Below, in pieces: positions 15,855 through 25,521 of a stretch of DNA of 64,000 nt (its first letter is position 1; every line of letters begins with the position of its first letter). The translations under genes and the position numbers were made by a program. Under the pieces are notes generated by a model. That model was not told where the DNA came from, ran no database searches, and saw only the letters and a program-made list of their open reading frames with translations. This stretch comes from CAVQBL01 sp963710715 (GTDB lineage: Bacteria; Pseudomonadota; Gammaproteobacteria; DSM-16500). The DNA is taken from contig CAVQBL010000013.1 in NCBI GenBank assembly GCA_963710715.1, forward strand, positions 62,001 through 126,000, read 5' to 3'.

Positions 15855-18800
15855 ATGAAATCTTCAAGTCTTCCTAAGATGCTGTTAGATGCACAACAGT
15901 TTCCTCTTACTCCTTATAACTTACACCCTGGACTCTATCTGCTTGAGGGTAGATTTTTTCATATCAGTAATATTGAGTTAAAAGATGAAAAAGGCCGCAC
16001 ACCCTTGCATGATGCTGTTGCAAGAGGGGATGCCACAATGTTCGAGTGGCTACTCAGAAATGATGCTCGCGTAGACACACGGGATAATGCTAATCAAACA
16101 CCGCTGAATACTGCTTTTGGATGTATTAAAAATAAAGAAACAAGATTTCATATCATAGATCTTCTTTTAAAAGAAGTATCTAAATGGCATGAAAAAGAAA
16201 AAACAGCCTTTCTGGATCATTTGCCTGATACAGATTATTTGTATGAATCCGCAATTTGCCAAGCGACTCTTCAAGGGGATATTGCTCTTGTAGAAAGATT
16301 GCATAAAGAGGGTGCTAAAATTCATTTTAATTTTAAAACGGATCTTGGATTTAAAAGAGGTGTCATTTTTGACAATTGGGTGTTTGGAAAGATTGAAAGT
16401 AATGAATTTTTTGTGCCGGCTAGGTTTAAAGAATGGATGAGAGATCAGAGATTATTTTTTGGTACGCCTCTAAGGCCTATCCTTAATCCACCTCCAGTTA
16501 AAAGACGTCGAGATCCAGCTTATGAAGCTATTGAAGACGCTCCTTACGCTTATGAAGAAGTTCATTATTTTTGCCCTGCGCTTTTAATTGCATCCTGGCA
16601 AAACAATTTTAAACTAGCTGCTTTTTTCTTATCTATTGATGTTTTAGGAGCTCGATTTCACGTAGAGTATTTAATAATGAATAATAGTGCTTTCTCAAAA
16701 AAATGCAGTACTCTCCTCAAGGCAGTTGATAAGTTTAATCTCGCTGATAGGTGTACTAGAGTAGTAGGGGCCAGTTTTATAAATTCTGGCACAACAGAAA
16801 TTGTATCTTCTTTCAAAGAGCAAACCTACTCAGCGTTACTCAGCGTTGCTGATAGCTTAGCAGGCTCAAAAAATGGTAACGAACTGAAACAATCGGACGA
16901 TGGATCAAGAGCTGAAAAAGAAAAGCTTAATGTTGCTAATAACTTAACAGACCAAAAAAATGATAATGAACTGAAATTATCGGATAATAGACAAATAGCT
17001 GAAAAAATAAATCTTAATACAGTGTTAAGTGTAGTAAAAAAAGGTGTGGCAGAAAAAAAAGAGCCCTCGCTTAAAGAGCTCAATGCAGTAAACCAGTCAA
17101 GAATATTGTCAAAGCTTAATTTAAAAGATGAAGATGGAAATACAGCCACACATTTAGCGGCAGCAGCTGGTTTTGAGATTGTTGTTAGCTGGTTAATAGA
17201 AAAAGGAGCTGATATAACAGTGGTCAATCGATGGGGTTTGAATCCCCTGGCTTGGGCGCTTTGTAGAATGGAGAGCATGAATGACTGCAATTTCAGAATT
17301 ATTAATCAGTTTTTAACTATCGCTGATTCCTGGATTTTACCTGGGAAAAAAATGGATTTTCTTAATAAGGGAAACAGTTATTTTGTCAATAACATATTAG
17401 TTGTTGCTATTCATAAAGATTATACCAATGTTGCAGATGCTTTGCTTAAACGAAACGTGCAAATCAATTATCGACTTGACTTATTTGCAGATTTGCAAAT
17501 TATTTCTTTCTGTGAGTTGTTAGAAGAACGCCAAAAGGATGTTCATTCGTTTTTAAAAGATTGGGTAAATCGCAGAAGCGTGTTAGGCGATAGATCTTTT
17601 TCTTCTTTACTTCAATCTTTTTTTGGTACGAGTCTTAAGGTCGATGTATTTGCGAATCGTATTTATAGGCAAGATGGAGTGCGTGAATTTTCTCCGGCTT
17701 TACTGGTGGCCTGTTTTCAAGGATCTTGTGAAAGCGCAAGAAAATTACTGGAAAACGGGGCGAATCCTGTTGTTGCACATGATCTATGTCAATTCGGAGC
17801 ATTTTCAAAAGAATTTACAGACTATTTTTTAGAGCTTCCGCAAATCAAAGCATTGAAGGTGCCTGTGCAAGTGAGCGCAGACAGTAAAAAAGATGCCATA
17901 GTAAAACCATCAACAATACCTGCTCTCAGCGTATTATCGTATTTAACGGTTAATTTTCATGACCCTAAGCTCGAAGAAAAACTTAATGTTTTTTATCTGA
18001 CTAAGTCTAATAAAGATCTCGAAGTACAAGATGAAAAAGGATGCACTGCATTGCAATGTGCCGTAGCCCTAGGAAAAGCAGATATTGTTGCCTGGCTATT
18101 AAGAATGGATGCCAAGCCAGTGACTTATGACTCTCAGGGCAAAACTCCTTTGATTAATGCCATTGAGCTCATTGCAGATTCAAAAGTGCGCTTGAGAGTG
18201 GTGAAAGATATTCTTAATGCTATTAATACGGAATCGATTCGGGCTAAATATGTTAGTCATATACCTGATGAATTGCAAAATTCAGCTATTTTTCGTGCTG
18301 TTCTCAAAAGAGATCTTGATGTGGTTAATGTGTTATTAAACGAAAACGCACAAATAAATTATCGTATAGGGAGTTTTAAATATAGCCAAATAAAATCGTT
18401 TAATAAATGGATAAAAGATAATTTTACTCATTGGCAGATGCCGGATTTTTTCCGAAAGTGGGTAGAGGCAGATTCCCGTTCTTTGGAGCAGCGTGGGGTT
18501 ATACCTGATCCTAGATCACTTTTTGAAAATGAGAACATGTTGTCTTTTTCTCCAGTATTGTTGGTAGCTTGCTGGGTGGATGTTCCAGAAATTGTAAAAG
18601 CATTAGTGGTTTCTGGTAAAGCTGATCTTGAGTTTACAAGGGAATTAAGAGTAGTTCATGCTTTTTTGGAAAAATATATTTGGCTGTTTGCTTATCAAGA
18701 AAAATTACGCTTTATTAATCACCATTATCAAAATGAACTCAGTATGCCACCCTGTGAAGCGAAACATCTTGAATTTTTGAGAGCGGGTGCTGAAAGACAT

Positions 18801-19196
18801 GGTTTTGACAATGGTTCAATCGATCCTGTTTCTAATACGACAGAGCCATCTGCGCCGCCTGCATTAGTTGCAAATTCGAAGCAAGCTCTCCGCGCTTCAG
18901 CTGCGTGGACTTCATTATTTAGTTCTTCTACTGCAGAATTAAAATCTGTATCGTGTGAAGGTAGTGTTTCGGTGATGGAAGGTATTCCTGATAAACCTAT
19001 GGATGTTAAGAAGGTTAATAATATCCTTAACGAATTAGCGGAGATGATTCAATCAACCCGTTGTGATAAAGGCACGAGTATGATGATAGAAGGAAAAATG
19101 GTTGGATTAAGAAATTTATTAGCATTAAGAAGGGTAAATGATTCGCAACAAAGTGCAACACAACCGAATATTGAAACTCCTAAACAAGCGGTCTAA
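15855..19196 (+). CDS. Giant ankyrin-repeat protein with three long internal modules
   Basis: 1113 residues from ATG 15855, which follows ACGAGG at 8 nt. Ankyrin repeats occur in three pairs, at about residues 45–105 (DEKGRTPLHDAVARGDATMF), 425–490 (DEDGNTATHLAAAAGFEIVV) and 725–790 (DEKGCTALQCAVALGKADIV). Each pair is followed by a similar block: a further ankyrin-like helix pair (ALLKRNVQINYR / VLLNENAQINYR), a segment around a KEWM/KDWV/RKWV motif, and SPALLVAC. So the protein is a threefold repeat of a roughly 300-residue unit. No signal peptide or membrane segment. Ankyrin proteins of host-associated bacteria commonly bind host proteins after secretion; that role is inference. It lies inside the tRNA-Phe island. 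Confidence 0.85.
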   Translation: MKSSSLPKMLLDAQQFPLTPYNLHPGLYLLEGRFFHISNIELKDEKGRTPLHDAVARGDATMFEWLLRNDARVDTRDNANQTPLNTAFGCIKNKETRFHIIDLLLKEVSKWHEKEKTAFLDHLPDTDYLYESAICQATLQGDIALVERLHKEGAKIHFNFKTDLGFKRGVIFDNWVFGKIESNEFFVPARFKEWMRDQRLFFGTPLRPILNPPPVKRRRDPAYEAIEDAPYAYEEVHYFCPALLIASWQNNFKLAAFFLSIDVLGARFHVEYLIMNNSAFSKKCSTLLKAVDKFNLADRCTRVVGASFINSGTTEIVSSFKEQTYSALLSVADSLAGSKNGNELKQSDDGSRAEKEKLNVANNLTDQKNDNELKLSDNRQIAEKINLNTVLSVVKKGVAEKKEPSLKELNAVNQSRILSKLNLKDEDGNTATHLAAAAGFEIVVSWLIEKGADITVVNRWGLNPLAWALCRMESMNDCNFRIINQFLTIADSWILPGKKMDFLNKGNSYFVNNILVVAIHKDYTNVADALLKRNVQINYRLDLFADLQIISFCELLEERQKDVHSFLKDWVNRRSVLGDRSFSSLLQSFFGTSLKVDVFANRIYRQDGVREFSPALLVACFQGSCESARKLLENGANPVVAHDLCQFGAFSKEFTDYFLELPQIKALKVPVQVSADSKKDAIVKPSTIPALSVLSYLTVNFHDPKLEEKLNVFYLTKSNKDLEVQDEKGCTALQCAVALGKADIVAWLLRMDAKPVTYDSQGKTPLINAIELIADSKVRLRVVKDILNAINTESIRAKYVSHIPDELQNSAIFRAVLKRDLDVVNVLLNENAQINYRIGSFKYSQIKSFNKWIKDNFTHWQMPDFFRKWVEADSRSLEQRGVIPDPRSLFENENMLSFSPVLLVACWVDVPEIVKALVVSGKADLEFTRELRVVHAFLEKYIWLFAYQEKLRFINHHYQNELSMPPCEAKHLEFLRAGAERHGFDNGSIDPVSNTTEPSAPPALVANSKQALRASAAWTSLFSSSTAELKSVSCEGSVSVMEGIPDKPMDVKKVNNILNELAEMIQSTRCDKGTSMMIEGKMVGLRNLLALRRVNDSQQSATQPNIETPKQAV

Positions 19197-19820
19197 AATG
19201 GATGAGGCGTACGACGATAGGTGCGCCTGCCTGTTTTTGATTAACCATTACTCCTGTTAGATTTTCCCACAATTTAGATTTCTCTAAACTGTGCGGCGGA
19301 TTGGGTACCACCGATTCGCCCCAGTTTGATTCTTAGAATCATGGCTCGGACTGATTACGCCATGTCGATGAACCATCGACGATAACAATACATTACTTCT
19401 ATCTGTTTGCTGCTTTTTTTCCCTCCTTTGTTAAATGATTATTAAAATGATTGATAGTTAATAATAAAGATCAGTGATTAAAAATAAAAAAATGATGACT
19501 CATCCTGAGTAAAAAGCCTAATATCATCCAAATAAATATTATTAGACTTGTGGACTTAAGCCTTTTCGGGCTTCGCACTATTTCAAAGTTCATGAGTGCT
19601 TACTCGGCTTTTTTGCGTCGTGCCAGGTAGCGACGTTAGAATTCTGTAATAATAATTTATTTATACAACATTACGTGCGTCTTTGGCAAGTCAGTTTGAT
19701 TTTTCTTGTGTATTGTAGAGGGTGACATCATAAATAATTTGTTTTTGTAGTATTATCATTTGATCTTGGATTTTCTCAAGGGTTTCGTTTGATTCTTTAA
19801 TCTTTCTAAAATAAATATAT
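19197..19820. other. Long non-coding stretch, unassigned
   Basis: 624 bp without a credible gene. On the minus strand, broken short frames around 19260–19390 look like decayed coding sequence, but I cannot identify it. CGTCGATGGTTCATCGACG near 19365–19383 is a short hairpin. AAGCC-TTTTC-GGGCTT at about 19557–19572 could end transcription of the ankyrin gene, but has no T tract. Confidence 0.35.
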
Positions 19821-20146
19821 TTATCTCAAATAACATTCAGTGATGATACCTGGTCTGAAATGGCCTAATTCTTGGCTCACAATCTCTAATGCTTTTTCAT
19901 AAAAGAATCCTCGCTGTTGTAATTCATCCATTCTATTTTGCGCGTAAGCGTGACGCATCCCATGTGCCCCATGAGACCAACCTAACACACGTTTGCTTGC
20001 AGCAGAAAAACTATTTGACCACTCTTTGCCACCACCAATGGCGTAATGACATTGATAAAAAATATTCCTGTCTTTTATTTTTAATGATGCAGACAATCGA
20101 TGTTTTTCTAATTGTTCTGCAGGGGAAAGATTTATTGATTCTTTGA
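19821..20146 (-). pseudogene. Tyrosine-recombinase remnant, C-terminal catalytic part
   Basis: Reading leftwards: LSPAEQLEKHRLSASLKIKD, then YQCHYAIGGGKEW, then GAHGMRHAYAQNRMDELQQR and SQELGHFRPGIITECYLR before a natural stop. HGMRH is the catalytic H-x-x-R box, ELGH the second, and the final Tyr in ECYLR the nucleophile. It is the intact C-terminal third of an integrase with no start; upstream it runs into an unrelated plus-strand fragment near 20146. This family resembles the piece at 14881–15123. Confidence 0.75.
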
Positions 20147-20568
20147 GCGCAGGGCTGGAGCTTACTACCGAAAATGGGCATGCGCTTGTAACTGAAGATA
20201 GTCATAAGTTATTGGCTGAAGGGCGCCAGCTCGACGAGCAAGGACAGGTGCAGGGACAGGTGCAAGGACAGGTGCAAGGACAGGTGCTCATTGAGTCCAT
20301 TGGCGATCTACCAAAGAATCTTCAAGAAGTAATCAAAAAGCTTGAAAAGAGGGTTCCGTCAACAGTTGTTGAGCAAGCTATTTTAGCATTATGCAATTGG
20401 AAAGAAATGACTTCGGATGAGCTATCTAAATTTCTAAAAAGAGATAAGGCTAAATTAATCCGATCCTATTTGACACCTATGGTTGCTAAAGGATTTCTGG
20501 TTTACAAATATCCTGAAATGCTGAAACATCCTCATCAGGCTTATCGAACTGTTAAAATACAAAAATAG
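20143..20568 (+). pseudogene. C-terminal fragment of an HTH protein with QVQG repeats
   Basis: The frame opens at the integrase junction (first possible start a TTG at 20143) and reads LELTTENGHALVTEDSHKLL, a fourfold GQVQ repeat, then 75 residues with a winged-helix look (LCNWKEMTSDELSKFLKRDK, LTPMVAKGFLVYKYPEM, QAYRT). Its C-terminus resembles the end of AlbA/ATP-binding regulators with a DNA-binding tail, but I cannot name the family. The missing N-terminus makes it a fragment; translation from the TTG is possible but unsupported. Confidence 0.5.
20242..20289 (+). repeat. 12-bp tandem repeat, four units
   Basis: Four consecutive copies of GGACAGGTGCAA or close variants. They encode GQVQ units in frame. 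Units are a multiple of 3, so copy-number change would alter length without a frameshift. Confidence 0.85.
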
Positions 20569-20573
20569 GCTGT

Positions 20574-20597
20574 CACGATTACACCAGGAATTACACG
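20574..20597 (+). repeat. Third, diverged copy of the island repeat
   Basis: CACGATTACACCAGGAATTACAC, the core of the 28-bp repeats at 15619 and 25522 with one inserted C. It directly follows the HTH fragment. The frame beyond it (FKIGQNGEHIRTAMDALEQR, to about 20669) looks like a scrap of coding sequence that I cannot place. Confidence 0.5.
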
Positions 20598-20751
20598 CGG
20601 TTTAAAATTGGTCAGAATGGTGAGCATATTCGTACAGCAATGGACGCGTTGGAGCAGAGGTATAATTTGGAATCATCGTCGCACTACTATTTTTCATCGA
20701 AAAAACGATATGGCGCATACAAAAAAAGGAGTTTTCAACATAGACAAGAGG

Positions 20752-21033
20752 TTATAAGGGTTTTGTACCTCTACATCGTGGAAAACGAAAGCACCCATAA
20801 AACTTATGCTTATCACTCCGTCTTTCACGTACAACCATCATTGAATTACAGAAAGGGCATTTCATGTCTGTAGTGACAACAGGTACACGATCATTTTTAA
20901 CCTTTGGTATTTTTCTAGCACTTTTACGTCCATTTTTACAGGAGATGCAATACCTACCATAGCCCGTTATTAAATCATCGTCTTTAAAATCTGCTAATGA
21001 CTTGATGGCGTCACAGAGGATACAGTGCTTCAT
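20752..21033 (-). CDS. Small zinc-ribbon protein next to the helicase–nuclease
   Basis: 93 residues with two Cys4 clusters: CILCDAIKSL...YCISC at the N-terminus, and CPFCNSMMVVRERRSDKHKF then GCFRFPRCRG at the C-terminus. The second is like the topoisomerase-type zinc finger (CP.C...M..R.....F.GC..FP.C). Such modules bind nucleic acid. It starts 44 bp after the helicase ends on the same strand, so the two are likely co-transcribed and functionally linked. Function unknown. Confidence 0.7.
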   Translation of the reverse strand: MKHCILCDAIKSLADFKDDDLITGYGRYCISCKNGRKSARKIPKVKNDRVPVVTTDMKCPFCNSMMVVRERRSDKHKFYGCFRFPRCRGTKPL

Positions 21034-21077
21034 CTCGCCATTTTGTAATCCAGAAATATTATCGTGTATTTCAGTTA

Positions 21078-24000
21078 CTATTGAGTAATTCTGTTGGATT
21101 TTTTTTTTACGAGATTTTCAAGTCTTTGACTAAGCATTTCAATAGGAGTTTTTCCAACATTAAAGCGATTTATACGGAGAAAGTTATAGCCATAACTCTC
21201 TAATACTTTTTCTCGATAAACATGTTCTTCTGTATAGTATTCGCCATAATTAGAGCTATCTATTATTGAGTTATTCTGAAAGTGATGCTCAAAACCATCA
21301 TATTCAAGTATAATTTTATGTGCTTTCTGTTCTTTATCTGTGTAAATTAAAAGAAAATCCACCACGTATAATGGGTGGGAGTAATGCCTATCTAACTGCT
21401 TGAGGTATTCACCTAAGGGAAACTGGGGTTGTACCTCTATCAATGAACTGTTTGCTTTGAAAAATGCAGTTTCTTGCAGCCATGACAATATTTTTTTCTC
21501 CATGGGTGAACGTGGATCAGTATCAGTAACTTCGGGTAATTTTTTAGAATCGCTAAGAACCTTACTATAGTGTTGAAGTGCTTCACCGATTGACCCGCTA
21601 AAAGCTTCGATAGGCTTACTAATAAAAAATTGCATACGTTCTTTTGCACGACTAAAACCGACATTTAATCGTTGAAGTTTAATTTGTCCGTTTTCTTCAA
21701 TATCACAGCTTTTCCGATCTTTAATAAAAATACCCCATAGTCTATCTGATACATCACTTGCTACCATTGAGTAAAGAATGATATCCCGTTCTTCGCCTTG
21801 GCATGTATCAAAAGTCATGATTTTTAGCTTATGCTTTTTATAAAAGCACTCATTTTCAGTATGTTTTAAAAACATATCATTTAAGAGCTTTTGCTGATTG
21901 GTATGAGGAGTGATAATCCCAACTGTAGAGTTCGGTTCTTCTTTTGCAATTCTTTCTATCTCAGAAATGATTGCATCGATCTCAAGCTGATTAGTATTAG
22001 CAACCATTTCAGTGCGGCCATCATGAGAAACAAGAGTAAATATAACAACTTGATCGATATGTTTAGGCCGTATTTTAATTGCCTGTAAACTATCACTATA
22101 AAAATATTTACTTGAGTATGAAATTAACTCCTTATATCCTCTAAAATGCTTCTTAAGCATTATGTTGTAATTGCTAATGCGTTCAAAAAAATCCAAGATA
22201 GATGTTTTGATATTAAATTTCTCAAGACGATTTAACTTTGTTGGCTCTTCTGAAATCATTTGAGTAAAAACATCCTTGAGACGATTGAGATACTCACGAT
22301 TTGTTGTGGAGCGCGCTTGCGCTGATTTCACATTGCTAAATTGCTTCCTATCACCCAAAACAACTATTTTTTTACCACGAAGTAATGCGGGAAATGCTTG
22401 AGCAATGCTGACCTGAGAAGCCTCATCAATTATGACAAGATCAAAAATTTCTGATTCAAGCGGAATGTATTCAGCAAAATCTCTAATTCCCGCCAAGATG
22501 CAAGGAAATGAATTTTTCAGCTTCTCAAAGGCGGTTTTATCAAATCGTTGTTTTTTAGAAATCACGCCAGAAAGGGTTTTGGCATCATTACGGTAATTTT
22601 CTAAAAAATCAACGACGCGTTCATCAACCTTATATGCCATTTGAGCGGTCACAATCTCTTCTATTGATTTCCTTTGTTCCGAGTAATGATACTCTGGAAT
22701 TTTGCTAAAATTTTCGGTAAGACCATTTCTCAGATGCAGATATCTAATTAATTTGCTAAAATCGTCATCGGAGCACTGTATCAGTTTATTATCTACAAAG
22801 CTAAATAAATTATTGTCATTGACACCAATTTGGTTGGTAGATTTCGTATACCGATCCAGCAGTGATTTAATAACCGATATTCTATTAAGAAATGATTTTC
22901 TCGTATTTTCGTTTGGAATATGAATATTAAGCACAAGCAATTGATGCGTGCTTTTGATAAAATCAAGTTTAAACTCAAAATTACTTGAAATTTCCTGGGT
23001 TGATTTATATTGTAAACCCTGCCGAAAAAGAGAAATCGCACGTTTTAAATGATCAAGTTTATGATGTGGCTGTTCAAAATCATTCGGAACGTTAGCATTT
23101 AATTTCTGACATAGTAAATCAACTTGTTTGCTCTTAAAAAGATAACCAAATATTCCTGATTTTAATAACTGACACTGACCAACAAAATCTTCAAGAGCCT
23201 TTAATCCGTTAACTGAAATATCACGGATTTTCAAAATGGATTCAATATCTAAACTGCAATGGGATCGCAAATCATCAATAATTGCCATAAATGTAAGAAA
23301 ATTGCGAAACGAGCAGAGGCTTTGGCTGTCTGGATAAAGTTTTTTAAAAAGATTTCCTAAATTATTTTCTGATAATTCAATTTTTAGAGAAGTCATGTTA
23401 TTTCTAATGGAAAGTAAATTGTCATGTGAAGCAGTATCAGCTTGCAATTCTATCAAATCAATCGGTATTTTTTTATCTGTTGTTTCCTCTGCTTCCAGTG
23501 CTGTAAATTCTGCAATATCTGGAAGTTTTATCTTATCATAAGCATCAACTGTGCGATTGAGTTGATCTTTTAGAGTTAATGAAAACTTATCAACATTTAT
23601 TTCCAGTTTTTGATAGACACTTTTAGTTGCCTTATAGTGCTCTTTAATGCGATCCATTGAGGTCGTAGCAAGTATTTTGCTGTAAGTATTTCCTGCTTGG
23701 CCTAATCTTAGAATTGGATTTTGAAAATCTTTATCTGACCTTACCTTATTCATTGTTTCAGTAATTTTGTCTTCGACTACATCCAGTGCTTCTTTTTTGT
23801 CAGAAAGCACTAATATCGATTGATTTTTCAAAATAGCATCACAAACAATCGCTGTAATAGTATGACTTTTACCAGTGCCAGGAGGCCCTTCAACAGCAAC
23901 ATATTTGCAGTGACTTTTATTTAAAGCCAAGAGAATCTGTCTTTGCTCTGCGTTTAACGGAACTGGACTTGCATATACGAGTTTTTCACTAAATGAAATG

Positions 24001-25319
24001 CCATCCCAGTCTTTCTCTACTTCACTAATAACTGCTATTGGGTTATTAGTAATAAAATCGTCTATCAAGAGCTGAAAAGCCGCAGCTAAACAATTATCGC
24101 CCGCATTCAATTTTTGTAAGATTTCTTCATAGTCATTAACCAGTGACTCGTCTGATTTGTCGAATAATCCAAGATAACAGCGATTAGTTATCTGCATTCC
24201 TTTTCCTTTAGCAGCTTGTTTCTCTGGATTATTAAGATCAATAAAAGGAGTAAGGCCAAAATAATTAATTGCTTCTTTTAATCCTCGATCAATTTCACCT
24301 ATCAGATGATCATGCTTTTCAGAAAGATAAATGATACGTTCCAAAAAAGTGCTTAGAGAGCCTTTTCGTTCGATCTCTGAATTATAATTTTGCGCAACAA
24401 ATTGAATTGCTTTTTTATTAACATACAGCAATGAATCAAAGTTAAAGACGAAACTCGTGTCAGTTTTTTCCACCTGTAAAGGTATATAAAATAATGGATA
24501 GGTATAATTTTTATATGTAATATCGCAGAAATAAAAATACAACTCTTGCTTATCAAGCAATGTTTTATTGTTAACTAGTTCTAGCACTTCTAAAAAAAGA
24601 TCGCCGACAGAAAACCCTTTAAAGAAACTTTCTAATTTTCCTTGTATATCCTGAAGATCAAATGCTTCACTGAGGCGTGCTATAGTATTAGCTTCTTTAC
24701 CTAGATTCAACTGATTGATGATCGAAGAAACAACATCACCGCAAGGATTTGTCAGAATTTCAGTAAGCTCTTCTTCGATTTGATAAATGGAATCTACCGT
24801 GGTCGCTTTATTTTTTTCTAAGGGTTCGCGTATTTTAGCCACAAAAATTGATATAAATTTCTCACGAGTGACTCGTGCGATACCGTCCACTGCATACCCA
24901 GTTCCTGCGGTTACATCATCAGGGTATTTCAATATGCCCAGAGTAATTTCATTTTCAAACAATTTTATAAGAGCGGTAATTTCTTGAGGTTTAATAGAAG
25001 TAATTTGCTCTTCTATTAGTTGTAGCAACGTTTGAGAAATGTGATTAGTGTGGGTGCCACGCTTTAATTCAGCAATAGCGTCATCTTGAAACCCACTTCG
25101 GATAACTTTCCAAGCAAGAGCGTTATATTTTTTGTATTTGGCTAAATCTATGCACGTTTGCAGATTATGACTGTTACGGTACTGAATATGGCGCTTGGGA
25201 TTACGAATTTTGTGAAAATCAGTCTCTAAAAAGTCCATGAAGTAACGAGCGACTTCTTTAACAAAGAGAATCACGCCTTTTGCTTTAGATTCTTCCTCAT
25301 TTGTGGTGGATGACTTCAT
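21078..25319 (-). CDS. Large SF1 helicase fused to a DUF559/Vsr-like nuclease (candidate defence protein)
   Basis: 1413 residues from ATG 25319 (a TTG at 25334 is the only further start). The N-terminal 450 residues resemble the helical and beta region ahead of DNA2/NAM7-type helicases. Helicase motifs are complete: Walker A VEGPPGTGKSHT (about 477–488), DEAS box LVIIDEASQ (about 965), motif III GDRKQF, motif V FDTCQGEERD and motif VI VGFSRAKERM (about 1228). The last 110 residues are a PD-(D/E)xK nuclease of the DUF559/Vsr type (VDFLLIY, then ILEYDGFEHHF, EKVLESYGYNFLRIN). Long helicase–nuclease fusions of this form are common in phage-defence islands. The tRNA-Phe island setting and zinc-ribbon partner agree, but no named system is proven. 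Confidence 0.85.
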   Translation of the reverse strand: MKSSTTNEEESKAKGVILFVKEVARYFMDFLETDFHKIRNPKRHIQYRNSHNLQTCIDLAKYKKYNALAWKVIRSGFQDDAIAELKRGTHTNHISQTLLQLIEEQITSIKPQEITALIKLFENEITLGILKYPDDVTAGTGYAVDGIARVTREKFISIFVAKIREPLEKNKATTVDSIYQIEEELTEILTNPCGDVVSSIINQLNLGKEANTIARLSEAFDLQDIQGKLESFFKGFSVGDLFLEVLELVNNKTLLDKQELYFYFCDITYKNYTYPLFYIPLQVEKTDTSFVFNFDSLLYVNKKAIQFVAQNYNSEIERKGSLSTFLERIIYLSEKHDHLIGEIDRGLKEAINYFGLTPFIDLNNPEKQAAKGKGMQITNRCYLGLFDKSDESLVNDYEEILQKLNAGDNCLAAAFQLLIDDFITNNPIAVISEVEKDWDGISFSEKLVYASPVPLNAEQRQILLALNKSHCKYVAVEGPPGTGKSHTITAIVCDAILKNQSILVLSDKKEALDVVEDKITETMNKVRSDKDFQNPILRLGQAGNTYSKILATTSMDRIKEHYKATKSVYQKLEINVDKFSLTLKDQLNRTVDAYDKIKLPDIAEFTALEAEETTDKKIPIDLIELQADTASHDNLLSIRNNMTSLKIELSENNLGNLFKKLYPDSQSLCSFRNFLTFMAIIDDLRSHCSLDIESILKIRDISVNGLKALEDFVGQCQLLKSGIFGYLFKSKQVDLLCQKLNANVPNDFEQPHHKLDHLKRAISLFRQGLQYKSTQEISSNFEFKLDFIKSTHQLLVLNIHIPNENTRKSFLNRISVIKSLLDRYTKSTNQIGVNDNNLFSFVDNKLIQCSDDDFSKLIRYLHLRNGLTENFSKIPEYHYSEQRKSIEEIVTAQMAYKVDERVVDFLENYRNDAKTLSGVISKKQRFDKTAFEKLKNSFPCILAGIRDFAEYIPLESEIFDLVIIDEASQVSIAQAFPALLRGKKIVVLGDRKQFSNVKSAQARSTTNREYLNRLKDVFTQMISEEPTKLNRLEKFNIKTSILDFFERISNYNIMLKKHFRGYKELISYSSKYFYSDSLQAIKIRPKHIDQVVIFTLVSHDGRTEMVANTNQLEIDAIISEIERIAKEEPNSTVGIITPHTNQQKLLNDMFLKHTENECFYKKHKLKIMTFDTCQGEERDIILYSMVASDVSDRLWGIFIKDRKSCDIEENGQIKLQRLNVGFSRAKERMQFFISKPIEAFSGSIGEALQHYSKVLSDSKKLPEVTDTDPRSPMEKKILSWLQETAFFKANSSLIEVQPQFPLGEYLKQLDRHYSHPLYVVDFLLIYTDKEQKAHKIILEYDGFEHHFQNNSIIDSSNYGEYYTEEHVYREKVLESYGYNFLRINRFNVGKTPIEMLSQRLENLVKKKSNRITQ

Positions 25320-25521
25320 GATTAGGCTGGCCAATTTAGTTTATCCCTTTGGACTGCCGCGCATGATAGGCAAGGTGCGGTGATAAGCCCAAGAAATGCT
25401 TTGCCTTAAAACACAGGAGTCACAAGCTCAATTATATACCCGAATTAATTATTCGTTGAGTCATGCTTCATGAAAATAAGTTCATAAATTACTATGACAA
25501 CCCAAAAATTCAAAAGTAGTT

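Noticed and set aside
19250..19400. IS transposase remnant
   Set aside because: Short minus-strand frames looked transposase-like, but I found no DDE or other diagnostic motif and no terminal inverted repeats.
14881..20146. One integrase gene interrupted by insertion of the ankyrin segment
   Set aside because: Both pieces are on the minus strand, but the C-terminal piece lies at the higher coordinate, that is, upstream of the N-terminal piece. A simple insertion would leave them the other way round.
20242..20289. CRISPR or integron array
   Set aside because: Units are directly adjacent without spacers and are in frame with coding sequence.
20640..20873. Plus-strand 77-residue gene
   Set aside because: Its second half is the antisense of the Cys4 clusters of the zinc-ribbon gene on the other strand; the first half is at best a small fragment of unknown origin.
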